DNA of 64,000 bases, taken from contig BSBM01000007.1 of assembly GCA_027924585.1 (NCBI GenBank), positions 10,941,501-11,005,500 on the forward strand, read 5' to 3'. Made by a program: the position numbers and the translations under genes. Each line of letters starts with the position of its first letter. The stretch's first letter is position 1. A model generated the notes under the pieces. It made no database searches and was not told where the DNA came from. It was given only the letters and a program-made list of their open reading frames with translations. The stretch is from Larix kaempferi (taxonomy: Eukaryota; Streptophyta; Pinopsida; Pinales; Pinaceae). Shown here in pieces: positions 48,104 through 59,790 of this stretch.

Positions 48104-49570
48104 TCATTCTTTATACTGCGGGTTCAGTCTATATGGTCTTTGTTTCACAGGCTTCGCGCCGGGCTTAAGAGGAATTTTCATCACTCCTAAGTCTCCCAAG
48201 ATACCTTTCATCTTTGTGAACTTAGTCGGGAATAGTTCTTGATATTCTTGTAATATACCCGTGAATTCCTCAACTATGTCTTCATCCCAATAATCTCCGA
48301 TTGCTGCGAACTTTGGCTCTTCACTGGTGCCAATGTTCACTTTCCTTGTTTTCACTGGTCCACTCATATCTGGAATTTCTAGTGGAGGTCCTTCTAACTC
48401 GCGTGATCCTTCTGACTCAGGTATCCGTATACTACGCAGGTCCTCCTCATCACTATCTATTGTATCCTTGGTTTCTCCATCAATGTGATAACAATCAAGA
48501 GCATGCTCTAGCTTATCCTCCCATTCAGGTTGTAGGCACGTAGGTATGTTGTCTGCACCAAATAATTCTTCTAGTGTCATGTTTCCTTGTGTACAATCTG
48601 GACTATATATTTTTTTCTAAATGATCTGCAGCGTGTCATTAACACTTGGATGCTCGACTTCGAAGTTGAAAACCTGCTGGAAGGTCGTAGTTAGGTCCGA
48701 TCAGTCTACTGTGCCTCTGCGCAACTCTAGGTCTAGGTACCACTCCTTTGGAATTAGTTCTTCTAACGTGTGCAAAAACAAATGTACCCATTCTGTCTGT
48801 GGTCTTTCCCTCCATGCTTCTGAACAGACCTGAATATGCTCTTTTGGATCTATCTGTTTATTATATTTCTCAAAGGATAGGGTGACCTTATCAGCAAACC
48901 TAATTTGCATCTTAATTCTACACTGATCGCATGTTGTCAGTGTCTTCTTATGTGCAACCCACCATCTGGAACGTATGCTGCGTAGTGCCATCTCTAGAGT
49001 TGAGATACGATCATCTGGAACTGCTGCAGTATATTCTTTGATGAAACAATAAACATTAGATAAACCATCAAGGGTAGGGATTGGAGTTACCTCTTTCCCA
49101 ATCCAACAGAGTGACTTTGTGATCCGCGCGCATTTATTGGCAGATACTTCGTGTAACATGCTTTGCTAGTTTTCTAGTCCTGCATCAGAATCTGAAATGC
49201 AAGAGCTGCCACAGCGCCAATTCAGTGTACCATCCACAGTAGGATTAATATAGTCAGCAGTATTGGTTGTCATCTTGTAGATACGGTCCAAGTCTTGAGC
49301 TCTGGATTCCTCTTGAATCGGTTCAACATACCGCTCACCTTGCGAAGGGTCTAATGGCGCGATGACCCTGATATCATTGCCTTCAAATATCATTTTCATG
49401 GTCTTTAAATCAATAATGGTAGAGTTAGTCATTTCCCAATCGATACCCAGTAGTGCTGGATAAGGATGGATGTCACTCAACTAAAAGCATTTTAACGTAT
49501 AGACTTAGATTGTTCAAGAACTTACCTCTGAATCCTTCGAAAACGTATGCTTTAGCTTGGCTATAGGACT
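48104..49570 (-). pseudogene. Element D N-terminal polyprotein: protease-like end, gag-like domain, RT lead-in
   Basis: One frame, broken by stops only, runs from the E insertion at 49570 to 48104. It first gives HPYPALLGIDWEMTNSTIID, which looks like the C-terminal LLGxDW part of a retroviral-type protease. It then gives KSLCWIGKEVTPIPTLDGL, LRSIRSRWWVAHKKTLTTCD and EWVHLFLHTLEELIPKEWYL, which looks like a gag capsid core. An acidic linker and GVMKIPLKPGAKPVKQRPYR, the lead-in to RT, follow. No zinc knuckle or protease lies between gag and RT. The order protease-gag-RT is unusual. The protease active-site part would lie across the E insertion, so it is not visible here. Confidence 0.7.
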
Positions 49571-50338
49571 TGTTGATGCCTCGAAGATCGTAGCATCAAG
49601 CAGAAAGGGATCCTCCTCGGTAGACTATCCCAATTAGATTGTCCACCGTTTGGTGTGGGGAATCCGTCCGGTTAGCGGTTCCGGAAACTGTTAGGTTTGG
49701 AGATTTGCTTCAATTATACCGGTTATGGCCCGATCCACCGTTCTTTTTTATTTTATGGTTTAGAATGATATGCAAGTGCCTAAACTAACTTAATCTAAAT
49801 GCAGAACTCGAAACAAATCTGTATCTAAAACTGAAATAAATCTAACTATCCCTACAAGGAGCAAATTATAAGTATGAGTAATGTGCTGTAAGAGTTATCT
49901 AAAAATCAACAGACAGCCATTAAATCATAAAGATAGATCCACAGCAAAAAAGAAAAAGATATTAGAAGATAGCTTCTAATTCAGATATAACACATTCCAT
50001 TACTCATGTAGGAGAAAATTCATTTGCACAAGGAACAGTAAGATCATTCAATACAAAGAAATAATTCAAGACAACAAAGAAAGATCTCACAATAGAATAT
50101 AGAGGTCACAGGAATAATCCAACATGCATCCAATATCCATTTCCATGCAAAAGACGTCCTCTCTAGGCTCTTATTAGGTACATTTCATTTTCTTGAAACA
50201 AGTGCAAGATAGCTCGTACAAGTTCAGAAAAATTATTTCCCTGCCAAAAGTCTCTTACACTGTTTCCTAAACTTCTATTTATATCATTACAAAATGCCTC
50301 TTGGGCTGCCACCTAGCTCTTTACACATGTCCTCTACA
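49571..50338 (-). repeat. 3' LTR of element E
   Basis: The plus strand starts TGTTGATGCC and ends TGTCCTCTACA. It is about 95% alike by eye to 62802-63569. Confidence 0.92.
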
Positions 50339-50352
50339 GACTTTTCCCTTTT
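50339..50352 (-). other. Polypurine tract of element E
   Basis: The minus strand reads AAAAGGGAAAAGTC directly before the LTR start TGTAGAGG. The second copy has AAAAGGGAAAATTC at 63570-63583. Confidence 0.7.
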
Positions 50353-50489
50353 AATAAAAAAAAAATTGTGACCCTTTTCTTAAAACAGAAAATTCCTCAA
50401 AAAGAAAAGGACAGCTGTCCAATGGTTCCACGCCTTAAACATAGGGAGACCAAAATAATAATAAAAAAGGAACGCTAGGGTCAGTGTGT

Positions 50490-53400
50490 TCATCCTTGGG
50501 AAGGCGCTTCTACTGGGAGAGAGGGGCTTGGAATGGCTGCTGCTGCTGGGAGAGAAGGACTTGGACTGGCTGCTGCTGCTGGTGCTGCTTTCCTTTCCTC
50601 CTCTGCTATGTAACTGAACTAGATACTAGTGTCTCTAATAACCACATTTGTTGAGGAAGGGAGCATGATCTTCTAGGAAGTCACATCTTTACCAAGTTCT
50701 GCTCCAATACCCTAAATTTCTGCAACTACTGCTTGGTGGATTTCTTTAAGCAAATGACTGTATATTGATGACAACCCAATATAGTGATGGAGATCATCAA
50801 TGGATAAGACATCAATCTTCTTTACATATTCTATTTGAATGCCTAGCTCTTCCTTCAAGTCAGATAAACGTTTCTCTTTGTTTGGTAACTCATCGAGGGA
50901 CTGAGGAAAACTCAACTTGCATTTATTGTGCACTTCATGGATTTTTTGATAAAGACTGTTACGGGCTACATCTTCTTTAAAATCATCTACAGACTTGAAT
51001 GGGAGATGCTTGGGGAAATCAACCTTCCCTTCTCTCCTTTCCATCTGTCTCAGGATGTTTGCTTTAAGCTGAGTATATTTGCCCTTAAGCCTATTGGCTT
51101 CTGCATGGACTTCTTTCAACCTAGTTGTCATAGCTTTGAGTCTGCATACTTCCTCAGTAATCAGCTCCTGTGTAGCATGCATTTGTCTCAGAATGCTACA
51201 GGACAGATCATGGAAGGGAGACATATCTATTGCTCTGCTCTCTGCCTGCTCTAATTGCTCAACCATTGCATGCTTATCTGCTTGCAGATGAGAAACTCTA
51301 GCTTCCGAATCGTTCTTTTCTGCTTATAAAACCATCATCTGGACTGCCAGGTGATCCTTTTCTTCTTCTAAATGGTCATACTTATCTGACAATTCCTTGT
51401 GCTCAACAGACAGGCGATTATACTTATTCACTACGAGATCCCTGTAAGCCTTCTCATTAGCCACAGTATGTTGTAACATGCGAGCTCTCCTCTTTGTCGA
51501 CTCAACTTCTCTAACCATATCGTCTACATTGTCTTGCGTTGCTTTTGCTGCTTCTACAGCGACGGATGCCATGGCTATGGGAGCCTTATGTGTATTTTGA
51601 ATTACTGTGATCTCCCGTCGGGTAACAATATCTTCTTGGAAGAGTCTCTTTATCCTCTCTTCCGATTCCAGGACTACTGCCTTTCTCTTCTTATCATACA
51701 CAAATTCATCCCATCGGGACACAGTATGCTCTTCTGATAGAGTGTAAGGGACTATTGGGAGGTCTATTATATTTATTTCTGCTTCTGTGCGTGGGGTTTA
51801 GACTACTTGAGACGTGTCTGTTCCCATATTTTGGGTGTCGGAGACCCCTGCTTGAGCTGTGTCTGCATCCAAATTTTGGGTGCCGGGAACACCCGCTTGA
51901 GATACATCTGTTTCCATATCTTGGGTGCTGGAGCCACCTGCCTGGGCACCTTCATCGGTCTTAATTTCTTCTTCCGCCTTTTGTTCCTCTTCGGCGTTAC
52001 GCCTTCTTTCTTCTTCTCCAACTTGCTACTGATTTTCACTTCCTTTCATCTGCTCTGCATCTTCAGCTTCTTTCTGTAGCATTGCATCTTCTGCTTCTTG
52101 CTGCAACCTTGCAACTTCAGCTTCTTGCTGCAACCTTGCTTCCTCTTTCAATCTTTGTTCTTCTTGGGCTCGAGCATCAGCTGCTTCTCTCTCTTTCTGC
52201 AGGCTGGATTTTTGGGCTGGGGTAGAGCTAGAGCTTGCTCCACTGCCTTGACAACAAATCTGCAACTCGGTCATGTTGCTGATGCCTCTGAACACTTCTT
52301 CCTCGACATCATAGTAGTGAGCGTATTCAAAATGAGCATAAATTTCTTTGCAATGCTCGACAACCTTTCCCTGCCTATCATTTCTATGGAAGATCATTTC
52401 ACCGAAGTGGAAAGCTTTCAGCTCTTGAACAAATTCCTTAGCTGATGCAACCCATGAGAATTTGTAGGCTCCTATGCAGAAGGGAAAAGGAGGGAAAGAA
52501 GCCTTATGTTGCTTGTTAAGCACCCCTCCTATTCCATCAAGGAAAATTTGTCTGACTGCCTCCTTGAGGACTATATAATCAGTGGCATATTTTGGAAAAA
52601 TGTATGGCGCTTTGGTCCCTCCAAACATCTTAATGTAGGTGCCCTGCTCTGAGAAATAAAAATCTCCATAGTTTTCCAGGACCTCCATGGCATTTTCTGA
52701 TAGACAGTTGGGCTCTTCCTTGAATATCTGCTCATATAGAGGCATGATGAACTCTTCGCAGATGAGCTTATAGCTTGCTCTGTAATTTTGAGCCCACATT
52801 ATTTTATAAGTGGTGTAGACCGGGGTGTTGGCTTTATCCCATGTGCAACCTAGGCTGGGGAAAGATAGTTTAGCCAAAATACAGTCAATGAGATAGGAAT
52901 ACATGTAAAATTATAACTTTTTCAAGGCCAGACCTTCTCTTGCAGCAGCCACTATGGATGCCAAACTGTCCGAAAGGATAGTAGCCCAGTCAAACATAGT
53001 CCCTTTGAATGCTACGGATGATGGGGGCCCACTGTATCCTATATATAGTGCCATCAGGCATGCCAAAAATTTTGCATAGCATCAAGGCGATTAACCTAAA
53101 AGTTGGTCTTAGGTTCTGAACATCATATTCATCATTACCTCTCTTTCTCAAGTGCTTGCCTTTGACCAATAATTTTTTGGCCATCTCAATATTGTTCATC
53201 TTGCCCAACCATTCATCACTTAGAGCCTGCTGGGGACATGAGAATTTGTAGGCTGCAGCAATATACACTGGATGGAATGAAGCGAAATGCTCTTTCTTGC
53301 TATCATGCATCACTCTTGTCTCTGGGTTGGCATGTTCTAGTATCCACCCGATCACTTCAGAGCATGGGAATACTTCAGGGCAGGTAGAAGCCCTAGCTAT

Positions 53401-53577
53401 GCCGGATGTTCTGATGTTGAGGTATATTTGTTCTTCTTCAAACAGTACATCCGGGATATCCTGGTCCCTGATCATCCTGTAAACATCTCCCCAATGGACC
53501 TGAGGAGGAATGCCGGTGGTACACTTAGTATCTTGGAACATAGTTTCAGTCCTTAGCTGCACTGGTTCTGGTTCCAT
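50490..53577 (-). pseudogene. Element E ORF3: about 1030-codon accessory gene, coiled-coil rich
   Basis: ORF3 starts at ATG 53577 (MEPEPVQLRTETMF). The first part has PEVFPCSEVIGWILEHANPE and LIALMLCKIFGMPDGTIYRI. A frameshift lies between 52990 and 52910. The next part has WAQNYRASYKLICEEFIMPL and FPPFPFCIGAYKFSWVASAK, then a low-complexity REAADARAQEEQRLKEEARL helix. Three 17-residue repeats of the form QAGxxxTQNMxTD follow, then long coiled coils (51722-50715). The C-terminus has SPSLPAA repeats and ends at TGA 50490-50492, as shown by the second copy at 63721. Stops at 50712-50714, near 50677 and near 50620 are sense codons in the second copy. The function is unknown; architecture and place parallel ORF3 of A and D. 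Confidence 0.75.
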
Positions 53578-53622
53578 CACTTTAGATTTCTTTCTACCAC
53601 CTTTTGGAATCCTGGCTTATCC

Positions 53623-54302
53623 CTGCTAGCAACCAAATGTGAATCATTATAAAAATGTGCAACATGTTATGAGAGTGTAACATAGAGAAGGACAAATTTA
53701 TCATGCTAATGAGAAAAATAAACAAATTATGAAGCTGCATGCTTGAGAAGCAAAATAGATCACTTCAGAAAACGAAATATGGTCCTAAGACTCGATTATT
53801 CTAGGGTGAGAATGTCTAGTTAGGAAATTTTGGAATGCTTCCGAAAAGGTAAGCATATGACTTGGAAAAAACCTGCTTTCCTCCTAGTCTTTGGAGAGAG
53901 GGTTCCCTTCATCGTAGCACTTCTAATGGTTAATGGTGGGGGAGCTTGGAGTGAAACATTACTATGATGAAACAAGGGACTGCTTTCCACATTCATCAAA
54001 AGGTAAGTGGTTGAGTATCTCAACCGACCACTACTGTTATTAATAACATTTGCGAAACGGTGTGTGGCCGGTATGAAGTTTGAATGAGGGTGACAATGCT
54101 TGGAATGCGGCCGGTGAAAAACTCGGATGGTCACAGCTATGGATTTTAGTTGGTAGGAATGAGAAACTTAAGGGTCTACGGCGGCCTTAAAAAACAAGAA
54201 ACGACCCATGCTACCAATGTCTATCGGCCACGTTAAGAACGGGAAGACCCAAAAAGTAATTCGACGGGGAGATAAAACAAAGATGGCGGTTAAAAAGCCT
54301 AC
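53623..54302 (-). other. Possible 5' UTR intron of ORF3 in element E
   Basis: On the minus strand a donor CTCCAG|GTAGGC (54303/54302) and an acceptor GCTAGCAG|GG (53623/53622) would join a leader exon to the exon carrying the ORF3 ATG. This is a prediction from consensus sites only. Confidence 0.3.
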
Positions 54303-54435
54303 CTGGAGATGAGACAGTGGTTGAGTGAGGTGGATGCGGTCGTGGATGCGCTGAGCTGGAGCGAGGCTACGCAGTCTTCCTAACGGATTTCTTCGAACGG
54401 TAAACAAACAATGAAATTAATGAAACCCCCACCGT

Positions 54436-54458
54436 CCTTATAAAAGGGTAGGCACGTG
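54436..54458 (-). promoter_or_regulatory. Promoter-like G-box and TATA box upstream of ORF3 in element E
   Basis: In minus orientation a G-box CACGTG (54458-54453) is followed by CTTTTATAAGG (54446-54436). It lies about 860 bp upstream of the ORF3 ATG. TATAAAAG also reads on the plus strand, so direction is uncertain. Confidence 0.4.
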
Positions 54459-54784
54459 TGGTGTTTAAATGGGTTGGTTGTGTCATTAAAACGGGTATTA
54501 ATGCCCTGTACGGCGCGGTCATTTCAAGCCGTCTCTGCATTTGTGCACGACCGTCGCTTTGCGGGGCAGACTTACTAGTTTCATCCACATTTGCAGAATG
54601 ATATGGTGAACTGCTTCGGTGTTTTGGGAGACATTGGTGTATCTTTTGAAATACAACCTCTCGAAAGTTTATCTCGAACGGTTTTGCCGAGTCGTCCCGC
54701 AGTTTCGAAAAGACTCAGGATATCCTTCCGCAACTGATGAAATTAATTTGTTCAAGCTTATCGATGAATTACATTTGACGAAAG

Positions 54785-55447
54785 CTTCTGCAGTTGTGGG
54801 AGAGCTTTCGTGAACGCTTCTGCAGTTTCATAAGAGAATTGTGAATGCTTCCGCAGTTTCAGAAGAGTCTTCTGAATTTCTTTCCATGATTTAGAGAGAG
54901 ATAGGAAAATGGCTTTTTGCAGTTTCAGGAGAGTTTGCCGAATGCTTCCGCAGTTTCGAGAGACTTTCGTGAATGGCTTCCACAATTTTGAGAGAGATAG
55001 GAAAATAGCTTCAGCGGTTTCAGGAGAGAATTGTGAATGGCTTCCGCAGTTTTGAAAGAGTTCGCCGAATGTTTCCGCTGTTTCGGGAAGGAAACTTATG
55101 TTCTTCCAAAAAATGCTATGTCTTTCGGCAGTTTCGAGAGAAAAATGCGAATGGCTTCCGTAGTTTCAAGAGAGTTCATCGAATGCTTCTGTAGTTTCGG
55201 GAGACTTTCGTGAATGCTTCCGCCGTTTCGGGAGACTTTTGTGAATGGCTCTCGCAATTTCGGGAAAGAAAATTGAACGCTTCCACAGTTTTGGAAGGGA
55301 AACCTGAATGGTTCCACAGTTTTGGAAGAGATTTTTGAATGGCTCCCACAATTTCGAGAGGGAAACTTAAGTTTCTTCCAAAATATTTTCGCGGTTTCGG
55401 GAGGGAATCGTGAATGCTTCCGCCGTTTCGGGAGGGAATCCTGAATT
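54785..55447. repeat. Minisatellite of about 20 diverged units of 31-32 bp
   Basis: Units follow the pattern CTTCCGCAGTTTCGGGAGA then a variable end such as CTTTCGTGAATG. Most are 31-32 bp; a few are longer with inserts containing TTCTTCCAAAA. The array lies between integrase and the ORF3 promoter region of element E. Open frames across it on the minus strand are a consequence of the repeat and are not called as genes. Confidence 0.85.
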
Positions 55448-56670
55448 TTAACTTAGAAGAAAAACTTCAAATTTTTAAAGCAGATTCCTCAGTTGAAAAC
55501 AAAACTAAAAAGAAGAACTAATCTCTTTAGGAAGTCTCTGTAGAAAGAACAAAAGGAGGGGCCCTAATATGTACAAAATTTTTGGGGGGGATGTTGCTGC
55601 AACAACAATTGGTGAGTCGCTAGCGAACACAGATCTCTGGAAAAATTCCTCCCCATGACCTGAAACCTTCTTAAAAGACATCCAACTTATATGCAATATT
55701 CAGCTGAGCACTTGAATCTCGATGAAGGAAGAAGTCACTTTATCTGCTAGCCATTGGGGAAAGGGGAGCTTTGATAGAGACATCTTTAAAACTATCAAAG
55801 GGCCAACATATGGGGTTCATTTTAGAAGATTCATCTTTCAGATGGCTACTACTATCGGACTCCACAGGATTTGTAACACTTTCTCATGGACATTATTTCT
55901 CTTGTTCCTCATTCCCATGCCGCTTGCATCCTTTTGGATGTTTATACTTTTGACAGCTTTGCTGTTTGAGCCTTCCAGAAATATTTTCTTTAGACATGAT
56001 CTTTGATTTAGGCTCCTCAATCCATAATGTCCTTTTGTGTGAGTGAGAGATTTTATTGATTTGATCAAGCCTCACGGACGGAGAGGAGCCTACTTTGAGT
56101 TGAGTCTTTTGGACAACCTTCATGACGTTACATGCTTTTGCTTTTGTCTCAGCCATGCTTCAATTGAGACGAGAATCTGTGGAAAACAGACCCTTGATTA
56201 TAAGCCATTTTGGCTGTTAAATTTGCAGCATGGAGTCATTTCAATACCCTATGCCCTCGGGATGTGCTACTTTCCATGGGTCCAACTTCAATGACCTTCT
56301 TGAGATGCCTTTAAGTGTGAGAGTGGGTGGAGCCCAAAGATAGTAATAAAGATAGTCATAGATCTCTGCTATTTAAACAGGATTAGTGTGACTAGCAGAA
56401 TAGGCTTCCTTCCTTCTGAAGAAAGTTCAGCAAGAGCACAATACATAGATAAACTTTCAATTGAGCTTAGTTTCGGACTCATGGGTTGCGATATTTCTTT
56501 GAGAGACCTATCTTGATGAGAAACTCAACCGCAGGAGCTTTCAGAAAGAAAAGTTTGTGCAAAGGTTTAAATAACAAGAAAAGAAACAAAATGGTTGAAA
56601 ATAATGAAAACAAAAGGCTAAAGCAACATAAAATAATTTTTTTATTTATGTACAGAAAGTCTCAGCAAGA
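55448..56670. other. Spacer after the integrase of element E
   Basis: No gene is supported on either strand. Short open frames exist but have no recognisable domains. Confidence 0.45.
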
Positions 56671-58026
56671 CTATGCAAAGTATTGTTTCAGGGAGAGGCC
56701 ATTAAGAGGAAGGGTTACTTCTTCTCCCTCGAGGTATGTCAACTTATAAGTGGATGGGCCTATCTTTGCCAAAATTTGGTAAGGGCCTATCCATAAATGT
56801 TGGAATTTCGTGTGCATCCCTTTGCCTTCATGATTATGATCCCATTTCAGGACTAAATCCCCAAATTCAAAACTTCTTATACCGGACTTCCTCTTATCAA
56901 ACCATCTCTTAACTATGTCTTGGTGTTGATGGAATCGGTCTTTAGTTTTCTGTCGGGCTTCTTCAAATTGAAGCAGGGTATTGATCCTGGATTGTAAGAC
57001 TTGGCTACCAGACCCCCGAGAGGCTTGGGACAACTGTAAGGATGGGAGCAAGATGTTTGGGGGAAGGATGGCTTCCTTGCCATAGACAAGAGTGAAAGGG
57101 AAACCCCTAATGCATTCTTTGGAGTCACCCTATCTGCCCATAAGGCGTTTGGGAGAGCTATATGCCAACGTCGCTGGTTTTCTATCACAGTTTTCTTGAG
57201 AATTCGAATAAGGTTTTCTTTTGAAGATTCAACTAATCCGTTCCCTTGAGGGTAATAATTGGATTAATAATGCAGCTTAATCCCCCATTCATAAACAAAT
57301 TCATTTATCTTGAAAGACGAAAAAATAGGGAGCATTATAAAAAACAAGGGAAATTGGAACCCCAAACCTGGTTATGATGTTTTCTTTCAAGAAACTGATG
57401 ATCGTATCTTCATTGATCTTGCACAACGGGATAGCCTCCGTCCATCTAGTGAAGTAGTCAGTAGCCGTCAGGATGTATCGATGTTGCAAAGAATAATTTG
57501 GATTTATCTCTCCAATAACATCTATACCCCACTGTTCAAAAGGTTCAGATATGGTAACCGGCTGCAAGGGTCCTGCTGCCTTAGGTAATTTCCCGGCACT
57601 TCTTTGGCATACATCACAGTTTTGTGCATACGCATGGGCATCTCGGAATAGAGTAGGCCAATAATATCCAGCCCTAAGTATCTTGTGTGCTGTTGTCTCC
57701 CCTGAATAATGTCCACCTGCGGGGCCATCGTGTAATTCTTTAACAACTTTACTTGCATCTTCCTTTTCTAGACATCTAAGAAAAACTCCATCATAATTCT
57801 TTCTGAAAAGTATCCCATCAATGATTTGATAAGCTGCTGATTTCAAATGGAGTGCCCTCCTTTGCTTAGAGTTCCAGTGCTCAGGTAGGTATCCTTGCTG
57901 TAAATAATGCACTAGATCTCTATAACATGACTGAGGAGTTGAGAAGATAGGACATACTTCAACTGAGTTTAGCTCAGCTTCATTCTTCCAATGTTGCTCT
58001 TCATCGGTTGAATTTCCTGTAAGCAA
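56671..58026 (-). pseudogene. Integrase of element E
   Basis: The frame 58026-57301 has the intact zinc region HDGPAGGHYSGETTAHKILR with CDVCQRSAGK, then WGIDVIGEINPNYSLQHRYI with the first Asp. The second Asp region reads SLVFYNAPYFF, where SDNxPYF is usual, so Asp appears replaced by Tyr. After stops and a frame change, ENQRRWHIALPNALWADRVT leads to the barrel FGDLVLKWDHNHEGKGMHTK and LWIGPYQILAKIGPSTYKLT at 57051-56671. Broken and probably inactive. Confidence 0.85.
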
Positions 58027-58203
58027 TTAGCACAGGCCTTGCCCTTTGATGATCGTGGCTGGTTTAAATTCTAAATAATATTCTTGAAGAGCTGTGACCC
58101 AGTTTCCCCTCCTTTCTCCTAGTTTCTTTTAAACGAAGAGGGATCTAACAGCTGGGTGGGGAACTATGAATTTAGTTATGTTCTTAAGAATATATGGTCT
58201 GAA

Positions 58204-59286
58204 CTACTTGACTGCTTTGAAGACAACATATGCATGCTTGTCCACCATGGGATAATTTAGCTCATCCCCTTGCAGACCAGTGCTCATAAATGAGATTGGG
58301 TATTCATCTCCTAGCTCCACCTTTTGTGTGAGTACAGCCGCGAGGGAGTCATCCGAAGCAAAGGTGTACAAGATAAAATCCTTATCAAAATATGGGCTTC
58401 TTAAGGAAGGACCTTTAGCTATAGCTACCTTAATATCTCTAAACGCATCCTTTTCTAAATCTGTCCACTTGAACTGTATGCTTTGTTTAACCATTTGTTG
58501 CAACGGTTTAACAATTTGTGCAAAATTTGGAACAAATCTTCGGATGAAATTGACAGTACCCATAAAGGACTGCATATATTTTTTGTTATAAGGCATTGGA
58601 ATTCTATTGATAGCTTGTACTCTTTCCTGATCTATTGACACTCCTCCTTTGGAAATGATATGGCCCAAAAGTTTACCTTCGGGAACAACGAACACACCCT
58701 TCTTGGGATTTAATGAAATACCATATTTTCGACAGCAATAAAAAATATGCTTCAAGTGGACAACATGATCTTCCCTTTTCTTTGAAAAAACTGTCACATC
58801 ATCTAGGTAGACAACAACACACTGCCCACCCAATCCTCGGAAGGCGATATCCATTGCCCGCTGGAATGTAGCTCCTACGTTTATCAGGCCAAATGGCATC
58901 CTTCTATATGCAAAAGTTCCCCACTTAGTGCGGAAAGTAGTCTTAAGACGATCTTCTTCGGCTACTAATACTTGATTGTAGCTAGAGAAACCATCGAGAA
59001 GAGAAAATAGCTCAGAGCCCAACACCATTTGAAGAATTTGTTCCATTGAAGGGATGGGATAGTTGTATTTATCCGAAGCTCTGTTTAAATTTCTGAAGTC
59101 TACACATAGTCTAATCTCTCCTAACTTCTTTCTTACGGGATCTAAGTTAGAAACCCACTCAGAATGCCGGACCTTAAAGATTATTTTAGCGTCTAGGAGT
59201 TTCTTTAGTTCCTTTTGAATCAGAGGTTCCAAAGTAGGATGCATACTTCTTAATTGCTGCTGAAATGGCTTGACACCTGCTTTCAT
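58204..59286 (-). pseudogene. Reverse transcriptase and first part of RNase H of element E
   Basis: A 360-residue open stretch contains RT: RLCVDFRNLNRASDKYNYPI, FSLLDGFSSYNQVLVAEEDR, MPFGLINVGATFQRAMDIAF and VVYLDDVTVFSKKREDHVVH as the YxDD site. Then LLGHIISKGGVSIDQERVQA and FMGTVNFIRRFVPNFAQIV. RNase H starts with FILYTFASDDSLAAVLTQKV and continues after a stop at 58204 in a decayed state to about 58100. The lead-in YKDIFAWTYEDLKTYDIRII at 59345-59290 links it to the linker. Confidence 0.9.
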
Positions 59287-59289
59287 CGA

Positions 59290-59790
59290 TATAACATGCT
59301 GAATAATGCGGATGTCATATGTTTTCAGATCCTCATAGGTCCATGCAAAAATATCCTTATATTTTTTAAACAGTTTGATGAACCTATCTCTTTCTCCCAG
59401 TGAACAACATTTGCCAAGGTTGACAAATTTTGGTTCAGCCTCGGTACCTAAATTAACTAACTCATGCTACATTGATGAACTGTTAGTTTTGGTGTTAGCT
59501 AGCCTTTTGAACTTACTTTGAAGATCAAACAACATTTTGAGTGACCTTACCCCTTTGGGGATGAAATTTTCTTTACTCGCATCTTTCTTTAGCACATCAG
59601 AATCATGTTCTTCTTCATCTATCACAGCTCCTTGGAAAATGTCTTCGTTTGTTAGAAAACTGATAATATGTTCATCATCATCGAAAACCCTGAAGTTTGT
59701 GACGTTGTCAGGGACGGAGGGCCTGAAAATTAATTCAATTGAGCATTTGTTATTAGATGGCACCAATCTAGAAGCAGATGTTGCTAACAA
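59290..59790 (-). pseudogene. Linker between extra RNase H and RT of element E
   Basis: The frame 59790-59467 continues after the RNase H with SIELIFRPSVPDNVTNFRVF and an acidic AVIDEEEHDSDVLKKD. After a stop it reaches KYKDIFAWTYEDLKTYD, the usual lead-in to RT of Tat-like elements. It has no recognised domain itself. Confidence 0.65.

Larger units (their letters stand above)
39788..49570 (-). mobile_element. Element D: Ty3/gypsy with ORF3 between pol and 3' LTR (5' end outside window)
   Basis: D is of the same family and orientation as A and is inserted into the RNase H of A. From its 3' end it has a 2.2 kb LTR, ORF3 ending at the LTR, a spacer with TATA box, integrase, RNase H, RT, a linker, a gag-like domain and a protease-like end. 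It is interrupted at 49570 by element E, so its own 5' LTR and start lie beyond 64000. The target sequence next to its 3' LTR is ACACA (39783-39787). Confidence 0.85.

Noticed and set aside
54758-55351. Several minus-strand open frames of 60-75 codons
   Set aside because: They run through the 31-32 bp minisatellite and repeat the same residues in shifted frames.
55722-56294. Plus-strand open frames of 83-94 codons after the integrase of element E
   Set aside because: Hydrophobic but without domain or start context, and overlapping open frames exist on the other strand; there is no basis to prefer one.
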